This document shows positions 4,941 through 6,613 of a stretch of DNA of 6,613 nucleotides, in pieces. Source of the DNA: Prevotellaceae bacterium (lineage in GTDB: Bacteria > Bacteroidota > Bacteroidia > Bacteroidales > UBA932); NCBI GenBank assembly GCA_031279735.1, contig JAITHX010000152.1:1-6613 (forward strand), given 5' to 3'. The notes under the pieces were generated by a model that was not told the DNA's origin, did no database searches, and worked only from the letters and a program-made list of their open reading frames with translations. The position numbers and the translations under genes were made by a program. The number at the start of each line of letters is the position of its first letter. The stretch's first letter is position 1.

Positions 4941-4968
4941 CATAATTCATAATTTATAATTCATAATT
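4941..4968. repeat. Four-unit heptamer array, CATAATT, at the end of the kinase gene
   Basis: CATAATT, CATAATT, TATAATT, CATAATT. On the minus strand the units read AATTATG, encode the C-terminal residues IMNYKL, and give the TGA stop at 4947-4949. The core GCCTGACGGACG (minus strand, 4925-4936) follows, as it does after trmH and pnuC. Confidence 0.95.
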
Positions 4969-6371
4969 AAATCCAATTCCCTTTTAAGCGCGAACGCTTC
5001 GGGATACTTTCTTTTGTCGGCGGTTTCGATTTCTGTTCCGAGTTCAGTTCGGTATTTGTCGGTCAGCCTTCGGATGCCGGAGACTGAAGAGGCGGAGCCT
5101 TCGCGCAGGACTTCGTCGATTAACGCTATGGTTTCGGGCGACAGGCTGTCGGGGGCGAGACAGTCGGCAAGTTTCGCGTTCGGTTCGCAGGGGAGTTTTC
5201 TCGGCGGGGTACCGGCGAGCATATAGAACAGAGTTGCCGTTGCCGCCCAGACATCGACTTCGGGTTTGGCATATCGGCAGTCGAGGTATTGGAGTCGTGA
5301 CATGAAGGCGAACGAGCCTCGAACAGTTCTGCGCTTGTCGTCGCGGGATCGGGTTTCGATGGTTTCGCCGGCGGTTTCAAAAGCTTTGGCTATGCCGAGG
5401 TCGGCGATTTTGATTGAGGGATGTTCGGGGGCGCCGTCGAACACGAGGATGTTCGAGGGCTTGATGTCGCGATGCACTATACCAGTCACTCTGCGGGAAG
5501 TTCCGTCGGCGAGTTTCGATTCCACTTCGGCATTGTGCACATAGTCGAGACCGTCGAGGATTTGGAAGAAGATGGAGAAGGCGACGGCGGGGTCGAGCTT
5601 GCCGCCGTGCTGTTCGACAAACTCTTCGAGGTTGCCGCCGCTACAGAACTCCATCACGAGAAAGAAGCGGCTGTTTGCCTGTCCGCAGTCGATGAGTTTG
5701 ACGAGCTTTTCGTGCGCGAGTTGTTGCATTACGCGAATTTCGCGTTCAAAGAGCAGTTTTTCCTTTTCGCCACATTCGGTTTTGAAGCGCAGGACTTTGA
5801 GGGCGGCATTGTCGTTGTTTCTTCGGGCGAGATAGACTGTAGCCGAGGTGCCTTCGCCGATGAAGCGGACTTTGGAGCATCCGGTTCCGGCGAAATCGGC
5901 ATTGCGCCGCGAGATTCGCTTGAGCGTTTCGATGATGTTTTCGGCAAGCGCCGCCTTTTCCTTTTCGTTTCGACGGCAGGCGGAGCAGATGCCGATTTCG
6001 TCCCGCGTCGTTTCCATATCGCTGTCGCATACTATGCATTTCGAGTTTACGGACAGAAGCGGCTCGACAGCGAGTTCGCAGTATTTGCCTATTCCGAGGC
6101 GCTGTCCTGCGGCGAGCGCAACTGCTCCGTCGTTGCGAATGTCGCGTCCGTCGATGTAGGTTCCGTTCGTGCTGTCGAGATCGCGCACGGACAGTCGCGG
6201 GAAAGCGACGACAATTTCGCAGTGCTGCCTCGACACGCCCGCGTCCTCGAATCTGATATCGCACTTTTCGCTTCGTCCGACGAGTAATGTTGCGTCGGAT
6301 TCGCGAACGAATTTCTTCCCGCCGCCGGCGGTCTCTCCTCTTTTAACGTATATGACAATTTTTCCGGTCAT
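4947..6371 (-). CDS. FHA-domain / Cys4 / serine-threonine protein kinase
   Basis: A 474-residue soluble protein with three parts. The N-terminal FHA domain (about 5-104), a phosphothreonine reader, shows VGRSEKCDIRF (31-41), SRQHCEI (47-53) and DSTNGTYIDG (66-75). A four-cysteine knuckle follows (C112, C115, C129, C132; CxxC-13-CxxC), probably a small zinc site. A Hanks-type kinase domain (about 165-430) shows the glycine loop IGEGTSATVYLA, K192 in ALKV, E211 in FEREI, HRDIKPSN (300-307), DLG (324-326) and PEVDVWA (370-376). All catalytic residues are present. The usual APE motif is replaced by FAFMSRLQ (355-361), a variant I recall from FHA-kinase proteins of this type. There are no membrane segments and no partner phosphatase in view, so substrates are unknown. 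It stands alone and converges with trmH. The last residues and stop come from a heptamer array. Confidence 0.9.
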   Translation of the reverse strand: MTGKIVIYVKRGETAGGGKKFVRESDATLLVGRSEKCDIRFEDAGVSRQHCEIVVAFPRLSVRDLDSTNGTYIDGRDIRNDGAVALAAGQRLGIGKYCELAVEPLLSVNSKCIVCDSDMETTRDEIGICSACRRNEKEKAALAENIIETLKRISRRNADFAGTGCSKVRFIGEGTSATVYLARRNNDNAALKVLRFKTECGEKEKLLFEREIRVMQQLAHEKLVKLIDCGQANSRFFLVMEFCSGGNLEEFVEQHGGKLDPAVAFSIFFQILDGLDYVHNAEVESKLADGTSRRVTGIVHRDIKPSNILVFDGAPEHPSIKIADLGIAKAFETAGETIETRSRDDKRRTVRGSFAFMSRLQYLDCRYAKPEVDVWAATATLFYMLAGTPPRKLPCEPNAKLADCLAPDSLSPETIALIDEVLREGSASSVSGIRRLTDKYRTELGTEIETADKRKYPEAFALKRELDLIMNYKL

Positions 6372-6384
6372 GTTTATTCCATTT

Positions 6385-6392
6385 TAAATGTA
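6385..6392 (-). promoter_or_regulatory. Possible -7 element for the kinase gene
   Basis: Minus-strand TACATTTA (one base from TAnnTTTG) lies 13 nt before the ATG in an AT-rich leader. No matching TTG box about 20 bp upstream is evident. This is a weak call. Confidence 0.3.
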
Positions 6393-6457
6393 CGCAATGA
6401 TAGAGCCTCTCCGCGTCGAAAATCTATCTGTGCGCGGGCGATGATTTTCAGCGTGCA

Positions 6458-6531
6458 GGTGGTGGCGTGAATCCGTTGATCCTATCCCTGAAGGGGTGGT
6501 GGCGTGAATCCGTTGATCCTATCCCTGAAGG
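6458..6531 (+). repeat. 37-bp tandem duplication at the head of the right boundary repeat
   Basis: Two exact 37-bp units (6458-6494 and 6495-6531), each starting GGTGGTGGCGTGAATCC and ending CCCTGAAGG. The unit corresponds to the segment that encodes the toxin's C-terminal residues in the left copy, where it is present once. There are no spacers, so it is not a CRISPR array. Confidence 0.92.
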
Positions 6532-6613
6532 TACCGGTTTTGTAATAAGAAATCAGGTTCTGCTACTGTGCGGTTCTTCACCGCGTCGCGGTGTTTTTTT
6601 ACCGCAAGGGGCG
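6495..6613 (+). repeat. Right boundary repeat, inverted copy of 37-164
   Basis: It matches the reverse complement of 37-164 except for three substitutions and the absence of 9 bp. Read in the toxin's frame it gives GGGVNPLILSLKVPVL and TAA, so the coding-like tail is retained, yet no gene precedes it here. The 86 bp between it and the kinase start hold only the weak promoter and an imperfect GAAAATC/GATTTTC inverted pair (6418-6424, 6443-6449). The copy runs off the window edge. Confidence 0.9.
6579..6600 (+). terminator. Repeat-borne terminator-like hairpin
   Basis: CACCGCG-T-CGCGGTG followed by seven T residues, identical to the hairpin at 50-71. Here no gene reads into it within the window, which suggests it travels with the repeat rather than serving a local gene. 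Confidence 0.5.

Noticed and set aside
5421..6287. A 288-codon open frame on the plus strand opposite the kinase gene
   Set aside because: It is the antisense shadow of a clearly conserved FHA/kinase gene, with low-complexity composition and no recognisable domain.
6458..6531. Possible CRISPR repeats (37-bp units)
   Set aside because: The units are directly adjacent with no spacers, and no cas genes are present.
37..6613. A composite transposon flanked by inverted repeats
   Set aside because: The repeats contain no transposase, no IS-type ends were recognised, and their location at both window ends is equally explained by contig breaks.

Overview
The window most likely comes from a member of the Bacteroidota, probably Bacteroidales. 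Several gene starts are preceded by the phylum's typical promoter (a TTG or TTTG box about 20 bp upstream of TAnnTTTG). Shine-Dalgarno sequences are weak or absent. The 55-residue two-cluster ferredoxin and the KdsD SIS-domain wording also fit this group. Six genes are supported. Five lie on the minus strand; trmH alone lies on the plus strand.

Layout. Positions 114-1552 hold a type IV toxin-antitoxin pair of the AbiE kind: an AbiEi-like winged-helix antitoxin followed by an AbiEii-like nucleotidyltransferase toxin. The last 16 codons of the toxin come from a dispersed repeat. Positions 1553-1863 are repeat-filled intergenic DNA. Positions 1864-3467 hold a two-gene unit, kdsD (arabinose-5-phosphate isomerase, Kdo/LPS synthesis) then pnuC (vitamin-precursor transporter), read from a clear promoter. 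Positions 3583-3750 encode a small 2[4Fe-4S] ferredoxin with its own promoter and hairpin terminator. Divergent to it is trmH (tRNA 2'-O-methyltransferase, about 3919-4572). Positions 4947-6371 encode an FHA / four-cysteine / Ser-Thr kinase protein, convergent with trmH.

The most unusual content is the DNA between the genes. A near-perfect 353-bp palindrome built of concentric shells fills the gap between trmH and the kinase gene. Three genes (trmH, pnuC, the kinase) end inside arrays of exactly four 7-bp units, and each array is followed by the same core, GCCTGWCGGACG. Because the period is 7 and each array contains a stop triplet on either strand, these arrays stop translation in every frame. 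A fourth gene, the toxin, is closed by an unrelated 120-bp repeat. That repeat recurs in inverted orientation at the right edge, so the window is bracketed by inverted copies. This may mark a real mobile or rearranging segment, or simply contig breaks at a multicopy repeat.

The genes do not form one pathway. The sequence supports ordinary housekeeping functions (kdsD, pnuC, ferredoxin, trmH) beside accessory functions (toxin-antitoxin, signalling kinase), joined by modular gene-end repeats. No transposase, integrase, CRISPR array, tRNA or rRNA was seen.
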